A stretch of DNA of 64,000 nt from Caenorhabditis elegans (GCF_000002985.6 NC_003281.10:13702001-13766000), one strand, 5' to 3'; positions 1 through 22,381 are shown, counted from the stretch's first letter. Notes: a model not told the origin generated them from the letters alone. Made by a program: numbers and translations.

Positions 1-38
1 TTCGGGTCCAACCGTCTTTCACGTTTTCACTAGTGCAG

Positions 39-395
39 AAACAAACATCAATTTATTGTACCAAAACAGGTAAGTTTGTTATTTATTTTTTGAGCACTTT
101 GGTCTCAAAACCAGTCTTTAAATTGCCCGAAAATTGTTTTACAGGTGCTGCCAATTATAGAAAAAAAGAAACAAAATTTTGCAGACAAACTATGGGAAGA
201 AATCAAGAGGGACAGTTTAACGGAGCTGGAAACTCCGAATCAGCAGGTTAGCCTTTTTGTTTGTTTTTTCTATGGTAAAATTCATTGTAGTTCCTTTTCT
301 CATAGTTTTCTGTTACTACCCCTTAGCTTACTTATATACTTATCCTACTTTTTTTACAGAACACACCACCCCATAACTTTGTATTATTTTCTTAA
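39..395 (+). CDS. 3' end of an unidentified gene (partial, 2-3 exons)
   Basis: A likely exon at 145-246 lies between a TTTTACAG acceptor and a GTTAGC donor. Read in phase 0 it gives a helical, Glu/Lys-rich peptide containing KKKQNFADKLWEEIKRDS. A second TTTTTACAG acceptor at 352-359 opens a last exon (360-395) that adds NTPPHNFVLFS and stops at TAA. Upstream, CAG/GTAAGT at 67-74 is a donor; the exon before it may begin at 39, but in the same frame a TAG lies at 31-33, so its start is unsure. Another frame through the same exons is also open and ends EHTTP-stop, so the frame choice rests on amino-acid composition only. I do not recognise the protein. An AATAAA at 532-537 could end the transcript. 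Confidence 0.4.
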
Positions 396-531
396 AATTT
401 CTCTAATGAAATCCTAAAGCACGTGGTTTAGATGCCGGCCTAAAATCCCTTTATTCAAGTCCTCATTATTTTATCAAACTTAAAAGCTCTCGAAAACCAT
501 GGCCCATGCCATGGCACCTACAAAATTCCAT

Positions 532-537
532 AATAAA
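532..537 (+). terminator. Possible polyadenylation signal AATAAA
   Basis: A canonical AATAAA lies 137 bases after the candidate stop codon at 395, a usual distance for a worm 3' UTR. It is only as good as the partial gene model upstream. Confidence 0.35.
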
Positions 538-3062
538 ACCACGCGAGCACATACCATGGAAAAAAGTAAGATTCTCATAATAACCTACGGTAGCTTTATT
601 ATAACTTTTATAAAGACTCCGTTAGGCCAAAAAATTTACATTAAAAGTACTCATGATCTGTCGTACGAGCATGCTATATTTGAACATAGTTCCATGGTCC
701 GAATGTCCAATCTCAAAGTAGCCATTTCCTACTTTCTGGGTTCCATAACTAATATTCCATGAATATACCATAATACTCAATGTTCATTCGTTAGTACGAC
801 ATCTGTTCATACAATCAATACTCCAGTAGTTTTTCAGCTACAATGATCAATAAGAGAGTGAGTGAAACATAACTTTTTAGGAGAGAAAGTGTCTCCTCCT
901 CTAGACCCTCCAGTCACTGTGTCTATGTGTGTGTCTGTCTGTATACAAACATGAAAATAGACAAATATGCATCACATGTATGGGCCACTGCTTTGTCGTC
1001 ATCGTCAGTTCTTTTTTGGAATGGATATACAGTTTCTTAGTGAACTTCATTTTACTAAGCTCCATGGTTCAAGGTGAATAATTTGGTTCCATGGATCACA
1101 AATGTATATGACTGTTCACTAGATATGGATTAACCTAAGTTCCGCGTATCGCGGGGTAGGTCTTTGGCAAACTTTAGTAGCTCAGTGAGTTGTCATGAGC
1201 ACTCATTGCTATTATTTCTATTCGTTGTTTCACAGCTATATTTGGGCCCTACGAATCACAGTGAGGTGTGCCATGGGTACCATGGCGTCTTAGAGAGTAT
1301 CGATGCCACTAGATATGTGTACCATATACATAGAATAGGTAACCATAGGTACTTCAGTGTGGGTCGTTATTACATTTCCATAACATGGTATAGTGTACCA
1401 TTGAGTGTAAGCAGGCTATCGGAAGCTCATTATCATTTCCAAAATGAAGCTTAGTGATTGTTAAACCCCTCACATCTCGACTCCACAATTCAAAACCACA
1501 TAAATTTCCTTCGATCCCTCTTTCCATAAGTGTCAAACCAGTTTGGCTTTTTCTTTTTGTTGGTGCGCTAAGTTGTTTACGACAGTAATCACACTGCCGT
1601 CTACATTCACTGTGACGGTTTCGGTAAGGAGACACGTGGCGACACTTTTTGGTCTGCAATTTTTGTGGCCGCGGTTTTCCTAAGCTACCTAGGGGTTCAA
1701 GTTCCCCGATTTTTTTTCTCAACAAATGTGATGTCTACCATTTCCCAACCCGTCCTATAATAATAATAATAACAATTGGAAAATCGGCGACAGTGAATTC
1801 CGGTCAGTAGGAGAATCCGGTTGGGATGCGGGAAAGCAGCGAAAAATGAGTTGCATCGTTACATCATTCATTGAAACATAGTGAATCTTCAAAATGTGGC
1901 CTAATACCTAAAAACCCGACCGGCGGACTTAGAAATCCAAAAATTACCTAGAAGCCAAAGCATACAAAGTTTAGCAAACGAGAAACAAGAGGTGGCGTAG
2001 AAGCCCAAAAGATATCAAAAAAACCTAATCTGGTGGCCTAAAAACCTACAAAACGGCGGTATCTTTATTGGATAAGAATCCTTATTGTATGGACGAAAAT
2101 CCCAAAAAAAGTGGCTCAGAATTTCAAAAGGAAAAATGCAAAAGGTGGCATAGAACCATGAAAGGTTCCCTAGCGCCAATAATTTCTAATCCATCTCTTA
2201 AGAATCACGCAAACATATTGATTTTTTACGATTATTTCGTTTATGATTTTTGCAAACGGAACGTACATTAGGCGACAGCGGCGCGGCGCGTCGCGTTGCG
2301 CAAACATTTTTGCACATACACACTCACATTCATACACCAGACAAATAGAGAAGGAAAGTACGGCAGAATAAAAAGAAGTAGGCGCCTCTTCTTTCCTTCT
2401 TCCTCCTCTTTTCCAAATCATCATCATCGTCGTCATAGCAAGGGGCACCAAACGAACGCAAAAACTAGTCCTGGTCGAGACACACACACACAAAAATGAG
2501 TGAATGAATTCAATTTTCCGTTTCTCTGGAACGCCTAGTGTGGACAAATTACGGCCAAATGCACTTTCATTCGCCTCTGTGTTAAAAGTTTCTACGTTGG
2601 CAATTTTTAGCATAGAAGCCCGCTTTCCTCCCTGACAAACTATAATAATTGGAGGCTTAAAAAACTATCAATGGCCTAGAAACCGCTTAATAGCCTTGGA
2701 GAACTTTTTGGTGGTTTAGGAAACCAAATCGAAGCCTAGAAAATGTATTATTAGCCTAAATGATTAATTGGTGCCCTAGAAAATTCCTACTTCTTCGGCT
2801 TTGTTAGTGGCCTAGAAAATGGTTGACGACCTAGATAGCACATTGATGGCGAAAAAAAACATTTTAAGGCTATTTTTTTCAATTTAATCCTAATACGTAT
2901 CTAGATTGATCTCTCTATTAAATAGTTGACGAGCTTTAGATTTTTTTTTCCATTCAATTGTTCCCTGAGCCATCAAAAATGTTCAAGGCAATTTACAAAG
3001 CCACCAAAAAAAGAGTAGAAATTTATTAATTTACCAATTCATTTTCTTTTTATTTCGGTGTC

Positions 3063-3660
3063 TTAAAAGTGGAATACCGAAATTTGAGACTTTGCTTTCT
3101 TATACCCAAAATGACCCAAAACGACCGAATTTCTTAATGAGACGTTTTGAAAATTCCTCAAAAAAAGTTATGGCGGTTCAAAGTAAAAAAGGCTCATTTT
3201 CAGCAAAAATCACAATTTTTTCCAACTTCTCGGTGTCGCAGCGCTTGGAACTTAATTTTTATTGAACTAATATCTAATTAATGATTGTTGTGATCGTTTA
3301 TTGGGCGTTTATTAGTTGATTTAAGTACATTTTCAGTCAGTGAGCACAAATAAAAGTTAAATTTCGTGCCCCACTGACCATAAATGTACCTAAATTATCG
3401 AATAAGCGCGTGATAAATTATCAGGATTGGCACTAATTGTAAGGAGTGATATGTAAATGAAAGTTTAAGTTCCAGAAACTGCGACGCCGAGAAGTTGGAA
3501 GTTTTGTGATTTTAGCTGAAAATGAGCTTTTTTTCCAAAACGTTGTACCGCCATAACTTTGTGAGAATTTTTCAAAACGTCTCATTACGAAATTCGGTAG
3601 TTTTGGGCCATTTTGGGTATAAAATATCAAGGTCTCAGATTTCGGTACTTCACCTTTAAT
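3063..3660. repeat. Foldback (inverted-repeat) element, about 600 bp
   Basis: The first and last 170 or so bases are imperfect reverse complements. The left arm carries GTGGAATACCGAAATTTGAG, TATACCCAAAATGACCC and CCAACTTCTCGGTGTCGC. The right arm carries GCGACGCCGAGAAGTTGG, GGGCCATTTTGGGTATA and CTCAGATTTCGGTACTTCAC. Between them is a unique AT-rich loop of about 230 bases. No coding frame. Most likely an old non-autonomous DNA transposon. Confidence 0.7.
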
Positions 3661-4060
3661 AAAATATTCTTGGAGGCCTAGAACACTGTTCGCTCTTCTC
3701 CAGAACTACAAGTCATTTTTCCGAATTGTGAATAAAAAGCAAAGTATAAGCCATATTTCAACCTTTTTACCATAACAATGTATGTTTTGGAGGATTTCCC
3801 AAGATACTTCTCCGAATCGTTCGGTATGATCAAAATTCTATTTTGACCCAATATTATCAATTTTCATTTTTGTGCGTGGGTGTTTTTAAATGTTTTTGAT
3901 AAAAAGTAAATTGAAACATTTTATACAGTTAGTTGCTGTTTTGTAGTTCGAAAAAAATGTCAGTCACCTTTAATTATTTAAACAACACACTCAATTATCG
4001 ACTTTTTACGGATTAAAAAAATCAAAATTTTTGGAAAATTTCAATCTGTCGATTTTTCAT

Positions 4061-4494
4061 TTAAAGGTGGAGTAGCGGCAGTGGGGAATGGGTTAAAAAC
4101 TACTCATATGGTGCCAAAATGACCGAATATCATAATAAAACTTTTCAAAAAAATTTTGTAAATTTTTTATTTACAGTCAAAAAGTGACAATTACTCAGTT
4201 TTTGCTACTCATAATTTTGGAAGTCGACCAAAAAATTGTTTTTCCTACATGTTTTATACTTTCAATTTGTTTTCATTATTTGTATTTAAAACTGTAGGGG
4301 TCGAAACATGTGAAATTGCTCTGGATTTCCTCAAAAGCATATATTTTTAAAAACTTTGCCAATTTGTCAAAACTTTGACCGGAAATTATGAAAAATCTAA
4401 ATTTTTTTGGAGTGTTTTATTATGATATTCGGTCGTTTTGGATCCTTATGAGTGTATTTAGACAATATCCCCACTGGCGCTACTCCACCTTTAA
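4061..4494. repeat. Inverted-repeat element with TTAAAGGTGGAGTA termini
   Basis: The left end reads TTAAAGGTGGAGTAGCGGCA and GTGGGGA. The right end reads TCCCCACTGGCGCTACTCCA and CCTTTAA, its near-exact reverse complement. Inside, further complementary blocks (ATGACCGAATATCATAATAA against TTATTATGATATTCGGTCGT) make most of the 434 bp palindromic. TTAAAGGTGGAG also starts a block near 6401, so this is a dispersed family. Confidence 0.75.
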
Positions 4495-6291
4495 TTTCAG
4501 GAATCATCGATTTTTGTTGAAATTTATTTTTAAAAAAACGATTTTTCGCAAAGTTCAATGTTGTCGGATTTGGACACAGCATCACACTTTCCAGGGTGAG
4601 CTAGCGGCAAGATTTTGGATGTGATCTTGAATTTTTCAAAAATTCAAAGACTCCTCCGCCGTTTAATTTCAGTGATATGAACCGCAACCCTCCCCCTGCC
4701 AGCTCTTTTTTAACCTACTTCACTCTATCTATTTTTTGGTCGACGGTGACCCCCAGGGGAAGCATCGTATATTGACTCAAACGGTGACAGTGAGTAGTAC
4801 CGGGCGGTACATATGTACCATTCGAGGAACTTCTTGGAGCTCTGCGTCTCTCTTTTTTTAGTCCGAGTGGTCTTTTTTTCAAAGAACAGTTTATTTTTGG
4901 AAAAAATTTAGAGCTGAAAATAGTTTTTTTTCGGATTGGAAAAAGGATAATTAAAAATTTTTATCGCCGAAAAAACCGATTTAAAAAAATCAAAATTAGT
5001 AGCTGTCCGCAAGGACTATCGGCTGTTTAAAAACGTTTTTTTTTCTGCAACTGAATATTTTTGTCTCAATTTAACATATTTTAAAGCTATTTTTACTCGA
5101 TTTTTTTTTCAGAAGTCAATAATTTGGAACCAATCTTCGATTTTTTCAATTTAAAGAAATCGAAAAAAAACCGATGTAATAATGGAAATTTCAGAAAGTT
5201 TTGTATCGAAATTAATGTGCAAAATTTTTGAAGAATTTTTTTGTGTATTCAATTTTTCATCTTACTAAATCTTTGTGTATATCTTGATGTAATAATGAAA
5301 ATTTCGGAATCTCCATTCGATTTCATACACACATAGTAGTGTGTGATAATGGATCCTTCATCGCGCTTTTTCTCTGCGCTCACCTACTCTCTCGCGTTTC
5401 TAGACTTGTTTTGTCCCATGTCCCCCATATACTTCATCATTGTTGTTATTATTATTGTTGATTTTTTCTGCTTTTTTATTTGCTTATCATCTTCGCTGTC
5501 TGGCTGGGTGAGTGAGCCCAAAAAAAGAGCTCTTCGAATACTTGATTATTGTCATTGTCCTCCTCCTTCCAGTTGTTGATGGGCACCTCCAGTAGTACTA
5601 AATTTAGGTTTCTGTGATGTTACCTAGAAAATAATTCTTTCTAAAATCAATAATTTTATATTGTTACAATATAAATCAACCTGCTGGTGTCGTTCGAGCC
5701 TACGGCTCGACCTCCTCCGACTGGCTTAAACTGAAGTTTGAAAAAAAAATTATTATTTGTTTTAAACTTAAATAAATAAACTTGATTTTTTTTTTGAAAT
5801 GAAATTTTAAATTTTACGTGAATTAGCGTGTTGGTCCGGCCTACATTGAACGGAAGGAAACTCTACTTTATAAATAGTAAATGATATGTTCTATAAAATT
5901 TCCATTAGAAAAAATTTTACTATTTTCAACAATTTTTTTTCTGAAATATTCTATTCCGAAGGTCGTTTTATTTATCGCCTATATAAAAATTCTGATTATT
6001 TTTTAAGTTGGCATTGCTTTCGAATATGGATTTTGCAAGAACATTTCTTGTTGATTTCGTTCAGTACTATCGAATTTTTCTCGATGACTTTAGAAAATCA
6101 ATAATTTCGAAGAAAAAACAGTAATATCTAGAAAACACTTTCAGAGAAGATTGATCTCCAAAAAAAAGTGCAATTTCAAGGATAAATCCAAAATTTTGGA
6201 AATGCTGATTTTTTCATTGAAAACATTATTTTTATTTTTTCCACAAAAATGTGGATAACATTGATTATTGATTTCGAACACTTAATTTTTT

Positions 6292-6916
6292 ATTTAAGTA
6301 GCGGCGGAAAATAAAATAGTGTGCAAAAATGACGTCACATCTGTATTAAAATACATGTTTTTATGTATTTCACTACACCTGTGACGTTATAAATGTATTT
6401 AAAGGTGGAGTTTGGAAAATGGGGATTTAATTTTAAAATACTCGGAATATTGAAATATGCTGATATACCGCAAAAAAAAAAAGAAAAAAATTGCGGAAGT
6501 TCGAAAATTCCAACTTTTAAAAACGCAATTTTTCAACTCTCGCTAATTGCCTGTTCGAATTTCCTCCAAAATGAGAATTTCGACCAATCAGCGATTCGCT
6601 CCGCCTACTTTAGCCAATCAGACGAAGTGTGTCGAGTTCGAAGTCGCTGATTGCTGCGAAAGTAGGTGTGGCTTCTCATTTTGGAAGAAATTCAAAGATG
6701 GAGCGCGAGTTGAACATTTGCGTTTTCAATGTATTTAAATACATTTATGACGCCAAAACTGTATTAAAATACATATTGTTATGTATTTTTCTTTCAAATG
6801 TTTCTTTCAATTCTTCAAGTCATAACAATATGTATTTTAATACAGTTAGGATAATACAGTTGTGGCGTAATTTTTCAACAGTTTATAATTTTTCGACACA
6901 ACTTGAATAACCCCTT
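6292..6916. mobile_element. Palindromic MITE of the TTATTCAAGT family, probably interrupted
   Basis: The left end has TTATTTAAGTAGCGGCGG followed by ATGACGTCACATC. The right end is the reverse complement of GGGGTTATTCAAGTTGTGTC with ATTACGCCACAAC inside. The same arrangement recurs at 35587-35734, where the ends are TTATTCAAGTAGTGTCGG and ACTTGAATAACCCC. The middle contains repeated TGTATTTAAATACAT blocks and, from about 6400 to 6700, a foreign-looking block beginning TTAAAGGTGGAG, the end sequence of the 4061 element. No coding content. Confidence 0.6.
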
Positions 6917-7576
6917 TATTTGATGTCTAAAAACCGATGTTTAGTTAAAATTTCGCTGAACCACGTGGTACCCCTCATCAAAGCCCCTCATTTTCACACG
7001 ACAAATTTCGATTTCAATTCTCCCGCAATTCACGAGTACTGTGTGAGATATATAAGCGCCTCATAAGCACTTCTTGTCCTCATTTCCCTAGGCAGAAGCC
7101 ACTGTCGGAGAGGAAAAAAGCGAGGAGAAGCAATTCACCGTCGTCGTCGTAGTCGACATCGGAGACCTGTTCGATAAGCCGCCCTTTTCATTTCCACGTC
7201 TTCTTCCTTCCTCCTCCTCCGTAGTCAAATGTTTCTTTCAATTCTTCAAGTCTCCGTATACTGTACACTATCTCCCAGTTTGTCAGCTGACGCCAGCCAG
7301 CGCGTAACCTATTCGACGACTACATTCCTCCCTCACTCGCTAGTGATGGCTTATAAAACTTTTCTGGGTTCTCTGGAAAGCTGAAAGTGAATCAAGTTGA
7401 TGAAGATGAAAAGTGGAAAGAGAAAGTTGTTTCCTGCCTTTTCGATTTCCGACGTTCAGTCATTTCCCCCAGCCAATTTCCTATATCTTCTTGTACTGTA
7501 AATTCGTTTGAAAGATTATTTATTTTTGTATCGTGAATTGCCAAAAAAAAGTGTGACGTCACTTTCCCATTTTCAC

Positions 7577-7977
7577 GTAGTGTCAGGTTGTCCCACCACG
7601 GTTTGATCTAGAAAAAAAATGCGGGAATACTTTGCTCAAAAAATGTAACGTCAGCACGTTCTCAGTCATGCAAATTCAGTTGAGAACTCTGCGTCTCAAC
7701 TAGGGCTGGCAATGGGTCGCAACGGGTCGACACGCCTATTTTACAGCAGCTCCACCAACAATCGGGTCATCATTTTGAGATTGAAAATCAAATAAGTGTT
7801 GTCCCTAACTAAAATTTACATGCGGTGTCGACGATTTGTTCATCGGGGTCGCTACAATTAATGCTTAAAATTGGAGCGTGTCGACCCCTTGCGACCCATT
7901 GCCAGCCCTAGTCTCAACTCCCGCATTTTTGTAGATAAATGTAGATCAAACCGAAATGGGACACTCTGACACCACAT
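7577..7977. mobile_element. MITE with TGTCAGGTTGTCCCA-type terminal repeats, split by a second element
   Basis: The left end reads AGTGTCAGGTTGTCCCACCA then CGGTTTGATCTA. The right end, reverse complemented, reads TGGTGTCAGAGTGTCCCATT then TCGGTTTGATCTA. The ends are separated by about 190 bases of own sequence plus a 210-bp insertion at 7701-7910. A related copy lies at 22532-22690 and a relative sharing only the outer terminus at 28632-29015. Confidence 0.75.
7701..7910. mobile_element. hAT-like MITE with perfect 8-bp target-site duplication
   Basis: The terminal inverted repeats start TAGGGCTGGCAATGGGTCG and end with the exact reverse complement CGACCCATTGCCAGCCCTA. GTCTCAAC flanks both sides (7693-7700 and 7911-7918), an 8-bp target-site duplication. 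TA-GGG-type ends and 8-bp duplications are typical of hAT transposons. The 210-bp interior has no open frame, so it is non-autonomous. Confidence 0.85.
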
Positions 7978-9448
7978 GATTTTCGTTATTTCTGAGCTTT
8001 CTATTGGGATAATTTTCACATACCTTTACTTACAATTTGTTATTTCAAAAGTGGCTATCATATATTCTGTTCTAAACAGTCATGTTGGTAAAAAACATCG
8101 AAGGAAAGTACGGGCAAATTTGATTAGACAACGGGAGAAAAACCAAAATGGAGGCGGTATCTAATATTGATTTTTTTGCATTGACTGGTTTCCTTTTTCT
8201 TCTTGTACTTCTTGGGATCTTTATAATTATATCAGTTAGTGAAACATATTGATTAAAACAAAAAACGAACAGGTATAAAAACCAACTTTACGAATAAACA
8301 CATATAAATGCACGGTTTTTTCGTTTTTTGAAAAATTGACTTCACCGAATTTATTCGTCAATTTTAAGAGAGAAGAAAAGAGTCGATGACAATTAAGACT
8401 ACTTCTAGTAAATCCCCATATTTCGTGACAAAGTTCTTTCCATGTTCAAACTTTCTTTCTATATTCCGGGCAGGAGACCCCGGGAGGGGAGGCGACACGA
8501 ATAGAAACGGTCGAGTCACGGAGTGGTCGCGCGCGCGCGCTCGGATAAAAATAGAATATACAGACGGAGAGAGAAAATACAAACACTGAAGGCATGCTCC
8601 GCGTATACCGGAAAGCAAGACCCTTCTTCAGAGAATGTCTATGTTTAGAACCGATCCGTGCCTATTTTTAGATTTTGAATCTCCACCGCCACCGCCGCCA
8701 CACTCCACTCTTTGTTGTGCACCGTCCGTCTTTTTTTTCGTGGGGCCTCCCTAGCAGTGCCTCGCACTATCAGTAGTTTTATCAGAAACTTTGTTGATGG
8801 CTGACTATTTCCTAAATTGTTTGTGAATTTAATTCAAAGTGTCAGTTTTTGGTTCGACCTTGGGTGGAATGTGATTGATCAATTACTCCTCTACCTATGT
8901 GATGCATATTTCCCACCCCAGTAGCGTCATTATTTTTGAGACATTCCTATCTGTTTAGGGTTGATTTTTTTTCGCTTCAGAAATCCGAAAATCCTGTCGT
9001 CTTCCTCTTCGGAAAAATGTTTTTTGTCAAGGCTTTGTACCTTCTACTTCAAAATATTATCAATTTATCTCTTTATTTTCAGTATCTTTATTTTTAGTAT
9101 CTCTTTATTTTCATTCCAAAAATTGAGAAAATTTTGGAAAATCAGATCTTTTTGTGATGCCCCTTTTTCATTTTTTAAAACTTTTTTTTCGTTTCGAAAT
9201 TTGATCTAGTATACATTTCCCACTATTTTCATAAATCTTAATTCTCATAAATCTGATTCTTCAAATATGTCTTACCACAGCTTCTTTTGGTCTCAAACTT
9301 GAGATCCTAATTTTTAAATGTTTTTCTCAGTGCAAGCTTCCATTTTTGTGTTCTAAAAATTTAAAAAATGCCCGAATTTGATTCTCCAAAATGTTCTTTC
9401 CTGCAACTTTGTGCGGTCTCTGATAAAATGTAGATTCAACTTATAGGC

Positions 9449-9806
9449 GGCATTTGCCGGGTTTTTATCTTTTTGGCAAATTGCCTGTTTGCCGTTTGCC
9501 GGATATCAGACTAGCCGGAAATGTTTAGAGGGATTTTTTATAAGACGGAAACACTTAAAACTGTGTCTTTTTGAATTTTTTCGGTTTTTTCTACATATTT
9601 TCATAAAATTTGCTTACTTTTCAAAATAGATGTAGGAGTATGCATAGGATGCGTTTAATTTTGCCATTTGAAATTGAAATTCTGAAATTTCCAAAAAAAT
9701 AATTGCGAAACCACAGTATGCCGAAAATGTTTGGCGAATTCGGCAAATCGGTAATTCGCCGGCTTGCCGATTTGTTCAATTCCGGCAATTTGCCGGAAAA
9801 AATCGT
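9449..9806. repeat. GGCAAATTGCCG-rich inverted repeat
   Basis: Both ends are built of short palindromes of the GGCAAATTGCCGG type: CGGCATTTGCCGGG and GGCAAATTGCCTGTTTGCCG on the left, TTCGGCAAATCGG and CCGGCAATTTGCCGG on the right. The middle is AT-rich and unique. Borders are approximate and I saw no target-site duplication. Confidence 0.55.
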
Positions 9807-11182
9807 TTGAAAGCCCAAATTTTACGCATAGATAATTAAGCCCCTCTCAGAAAAATTCAAGATGAACTAATTGGTCACACAAATTAATTAAAAGCTCTTT
9901 TTTATTTTAAAATGATTAAGTTAACAATAACCTCATGAATCTGAATCTTCGAGGTATGTCTTCCTTCAAATTCGTTGGGTTTCCAATAGAAAATGTTCAA
10001 TTTTTTATCACTTTCCTTTAACTTTTTCGTAATTTTTATTTGTTTTTTTTCACTTTCTTCTTCGCAGTTGCTTTTCCGCGTCCTTGTATAGTAGTCGTCA
10101 AAGCAGTCGGCGGCGTTCTATTTTTTTTTTGCTTGCTTGCTTTTGCTATGTCTCGTGTGTGCCCAATAACAACAACAACCACATATATAGCCGTCTTCTG
10201 GATATATATGTATGTGGGTGTGTGTGTGTTATGGCTTTTCTTCGAACTTTTTATTTCACTCGGAAACTTTCAAGATTTGTCTTTTCTGATGCTTTTTAGG
10301 ATTCCAGGAATTTTATTCGTTCGAACTAGTAAGTATGAAGTTAGAGTTCACAGCAAATTTTCATCAAAATTCGGAAAAAAACTGGTTTTTATATCGTAGC
10401 CCTACAAAAATAGAGAAATAAAAAAATCGAAGGGTCAGATTCACCAGTGTTATTTTTCGATAATTTGTCAGAAAAATTTGGGAATTAGAAACTTTACGAA
10501 GTCTAGTGAGTTGCAAATTTTTAAGAATCAAATTTGCTAATTTTCCTTCTTATTTTCGGATCAAATTTTCATTTCATATGAAATATTTCATAAAAAACAA
10601 AAAATCAGATTTTGTAGATAGAGCCCACAATGTAAAGGAACTACAACATCTGTAGAACCGGATCTGTTAGATTTTTTCTTCGAGTTTTACAAAATTTCAG
10701 ACTTCCCAAGTTTTTTGTTTGAGTTTTGGCTCAGAAATTTCGAACATAAAACTTGGAGAATCAGATTCCCGGCTTTTAGAGAAAGTTCCGATTAGGGGCA
10801 CCACAAATTGAGAAAACAAACATTCTGGAGAATCAGAGTTTCGATTTTTTGTTGCCAAAAACGACATCCTTGCTCCAACTGTCAGCATGCCAAACAACAG
10901 ACACCCCTGTTGAAAATTTTAAATTCCAAATGAAACGGGGATGGGGTACATCGTAGTAATAGTAGTAGTTGGTTCTTAGGGGAGCACATCTCTGCTTCTT
11001 CTTCTTCGCAGCTTTTCGGTCTTCTGCGTCCGTTTGAGTGGTCAGTCAGATGTATGAGAGTGCGTTCCGTATCTCTCTGCGTCTCCACACCCTTGACCAC
11101 TCTCTACGCCGTCGTGCTCTCTGTGTCTCGCCCGACTATCTCGAATAGAAAGTGACCACTGCTACATAATATTCGAATTCGC

Positions 11183-11195
11183 GGGGGGGGGGGGG
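11183..11195 (+). repeat. 13-base G homopolymer
   Basis: An unbroken run of 13 G follows GAATTCGC and is followed closely by (CTG)n at about 11207-11219. Similar runs of 11 lie at 34756-34766 (C) and 41137-41147 (G). Confidence 0.9.
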
Positions 11196-12557
11196 TCTGT
11201 CTACTGCTGCTGCTGCTGGGTGGCCGTTTTCCTTGCCACACACTCTCTCGTCTCTCTTGCTCTTTGTGCATCTCATAGTTTGCTACTCGCGATCAGCTGT
11301 AGTCAACGTTCTCATATATACAGTATGCTTTTTGTTGAAAGTTTTGCCATATTGCCACGGCAAATTTTTTGGTACTTTAGTGGTTTTTTATTTCAAATCA
11401 CCACGAACTTTTATAATTTTCCTCGATATTTGCATTTCCTCATTTTTTGCCAATGAAATTGTAAATTTTTCGCATTATTCTGTATGCTAGCACTTGTTTT
11501 CCAGCTTTACTTTACTCCCTTGTCCTCTCCCCGCCCCCAAAAGTACCAGAATAAGGTGTTTCCAAATTAGTTGTCCTTATCTTTCGAGGAGCCTCGTTTT
11601 AGAAAATGTGTACTTTTCTGCTCAATTCCCGGACACTTTTTCCGGGAATTCAGAAAAAGTCTGAACCACTACTAATTCTAATGTGATATTCTGAAGTTAG
11701 TCTTCATAATGATATATGCTAGCAATTTATATAACTAATTTTTCACATGGCGCACACATATCCTCATATCAGAACATATCAGAAGTTCTTGTTATTTTCC
11801 CGTTCCCCAAAAGTAACAGAGTAATAAAAAATTTCGAAATCCCGAGGGACGGTCCTTGGGGAGGTCGGGGTCATCACCCTCAACGTACATGGTACCGGGG
11901 GCCTGGTGGCGACAGGTAGTGAGGTCTCTCTTCTCAGTCCTGTTAGCACACACACAGTGGAGGGGTGCGTGCGCGCTCGCTCACTCGCCTACAGATCCGA
12001 GATGAATCGTAGACGCGTATTGAGGAAGACGGTGTTGGGTGGTGATGGTGTCGTGGGGAAGGGGGAAGGATGCGTACTATCTCTATATTTCTCGAGAACA
12101 AGAAGAAGATGATGACGATTCACTTTCCTTCTACTCGTCTCAGAAAGACACGGAGGACGAATTCTGCGGGTGCCTTTTCCCCGAGTAAATTTTCACATGT
12201 TTACAAAAAATGTTCATTATGAGCCTCTGTATTGCTTAAATTTGTCAATCATAAAATATTTTAAATAGGCAGTTCTCCTGAAAATAATACATTGAAAAAT
12301 TTCGTTATTAAACCATTTTTGGTTTTTTTGTTGGAAATTTTTTTGTTGGCTTGATAAATTTGGCACAATTTCGTTTTCCGAGAGGAGAACAACTTTTATT
12401 TCCTTCTTCATCTATTTCCTCCTTTTTTTCAGAATTCTCTAGAAAAAAAACAAAAAAAAAAGAAGGCGTCCTCTCTCGTCATGAATGAATAACACTAGTT
12501 CCGCCTCACTTTTTCATGTTCTTTTTTCTTCTTTCTTTTTTCTTTCTTTTTTTCAAG

Positions 12558-21463
<8,906 letters not shown>

Positions 21464-22381
21464 CAAAAAAATGATTATTGATTTATATTCCATTTGTTAG
21501 CCTCTTCAACTCACCAATAATCATTTTCAGTCGTCTCGCCGTTTGCTTTTTCTGTGGATTGCCCCACGTGTAATTATTGATTGGCAAATCGCGTCCCCCG
21601 CCACTCTATGAGCTTTTTATGTGATCCTTCAACAAAAGTTTTTTGAAATATCCCATTTAGTTATTGATTTTCCTATTCTTCTTGTGATTGTGCTGGTCGC
21701 TTTTGCATCAAAAGTGCGTCTTCTCTTCTTCTTAAAGGTGCCCCTCTTTCAAAACAAAAAATGCCACAGTTCTTTCAAAAATGTCTCCCATTTTCCCCTA
21801 TTCTTTTTTTGGTCGTATACATCACGGTGAATTTCGTTTCAAAGATTTTTATGTTTTTTTTCTTAAATGTATTTTCTTAACTTATATATGTATATCACTC
21901 AAAAATCTCGTCCTTTTTCTCATCTACATAACTTGAAAATTTTTGTTTCATGTTTCATTTTCCCCACTCCCGAATGCCCCAAGTGTCTTTCAACTTCAAA
22001 AAATCTGCTTGTTTCATTTTTTCCACTGAAAATGTTTGTCTTAAAAATATCTTCATATAAACACATACACTAAAGTGCCAATACTACCGAGTTCTTTCAC
22101 GAAAAACTACGAAACTTTTCCTCATTTTTCATGTAAATGCCCCGAAATCCTGCTCACGAATCAACCCTCCCCCACCCCCAACACCCACAAACTTACGTTT
22201 CGGGTTACTGTAGAAGACACAGTAATCCTTTTATCGCGATTTTCCATGAGTAAAAACATAATTCAAGTTAGATTCATTGAGGATTAGTTTCGCCCCCATC
22301 TCTCTTCAATACACTTCTGAACATAATACTGTTTATTGTTTTTTCTTTCATCTTTTCTCACTTTGAACTAAAAAAACAGCT

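Larger units (their letters stand above)
396..12557. other. Long non-coding stretch: intergenic DNA plus probable 5' region or first intron of lit-1
   Basis: I see no open frame here with good codon texture and paired splice sites. Open frames up to about 120 codons exist but are simple-sequence or palindrome products. The stretch holds the foldback elements listed separately, CT-rich tracts, a 13-base G run, and repeated CTGCGTCTC motifs (4842-4850, 7689-7697, 11077-11085). The first recognised lit-1 exon (12558) starts in mid codon, so an upstream coding exon ending with two bases of a codon must exist. One candidate is an open frame 11716-11915 ending at an AG/GTAGTG donor in the right phase, but its composition is not convincing. 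Confidence 0.6.

Noticed and set aside
1164..1725. Frames of 96 (+) and 123 (-) codons in the region upstream of lit-1
   Set aside because: They overlap on opposite strands, lack splice partners and have no recognisable motif.
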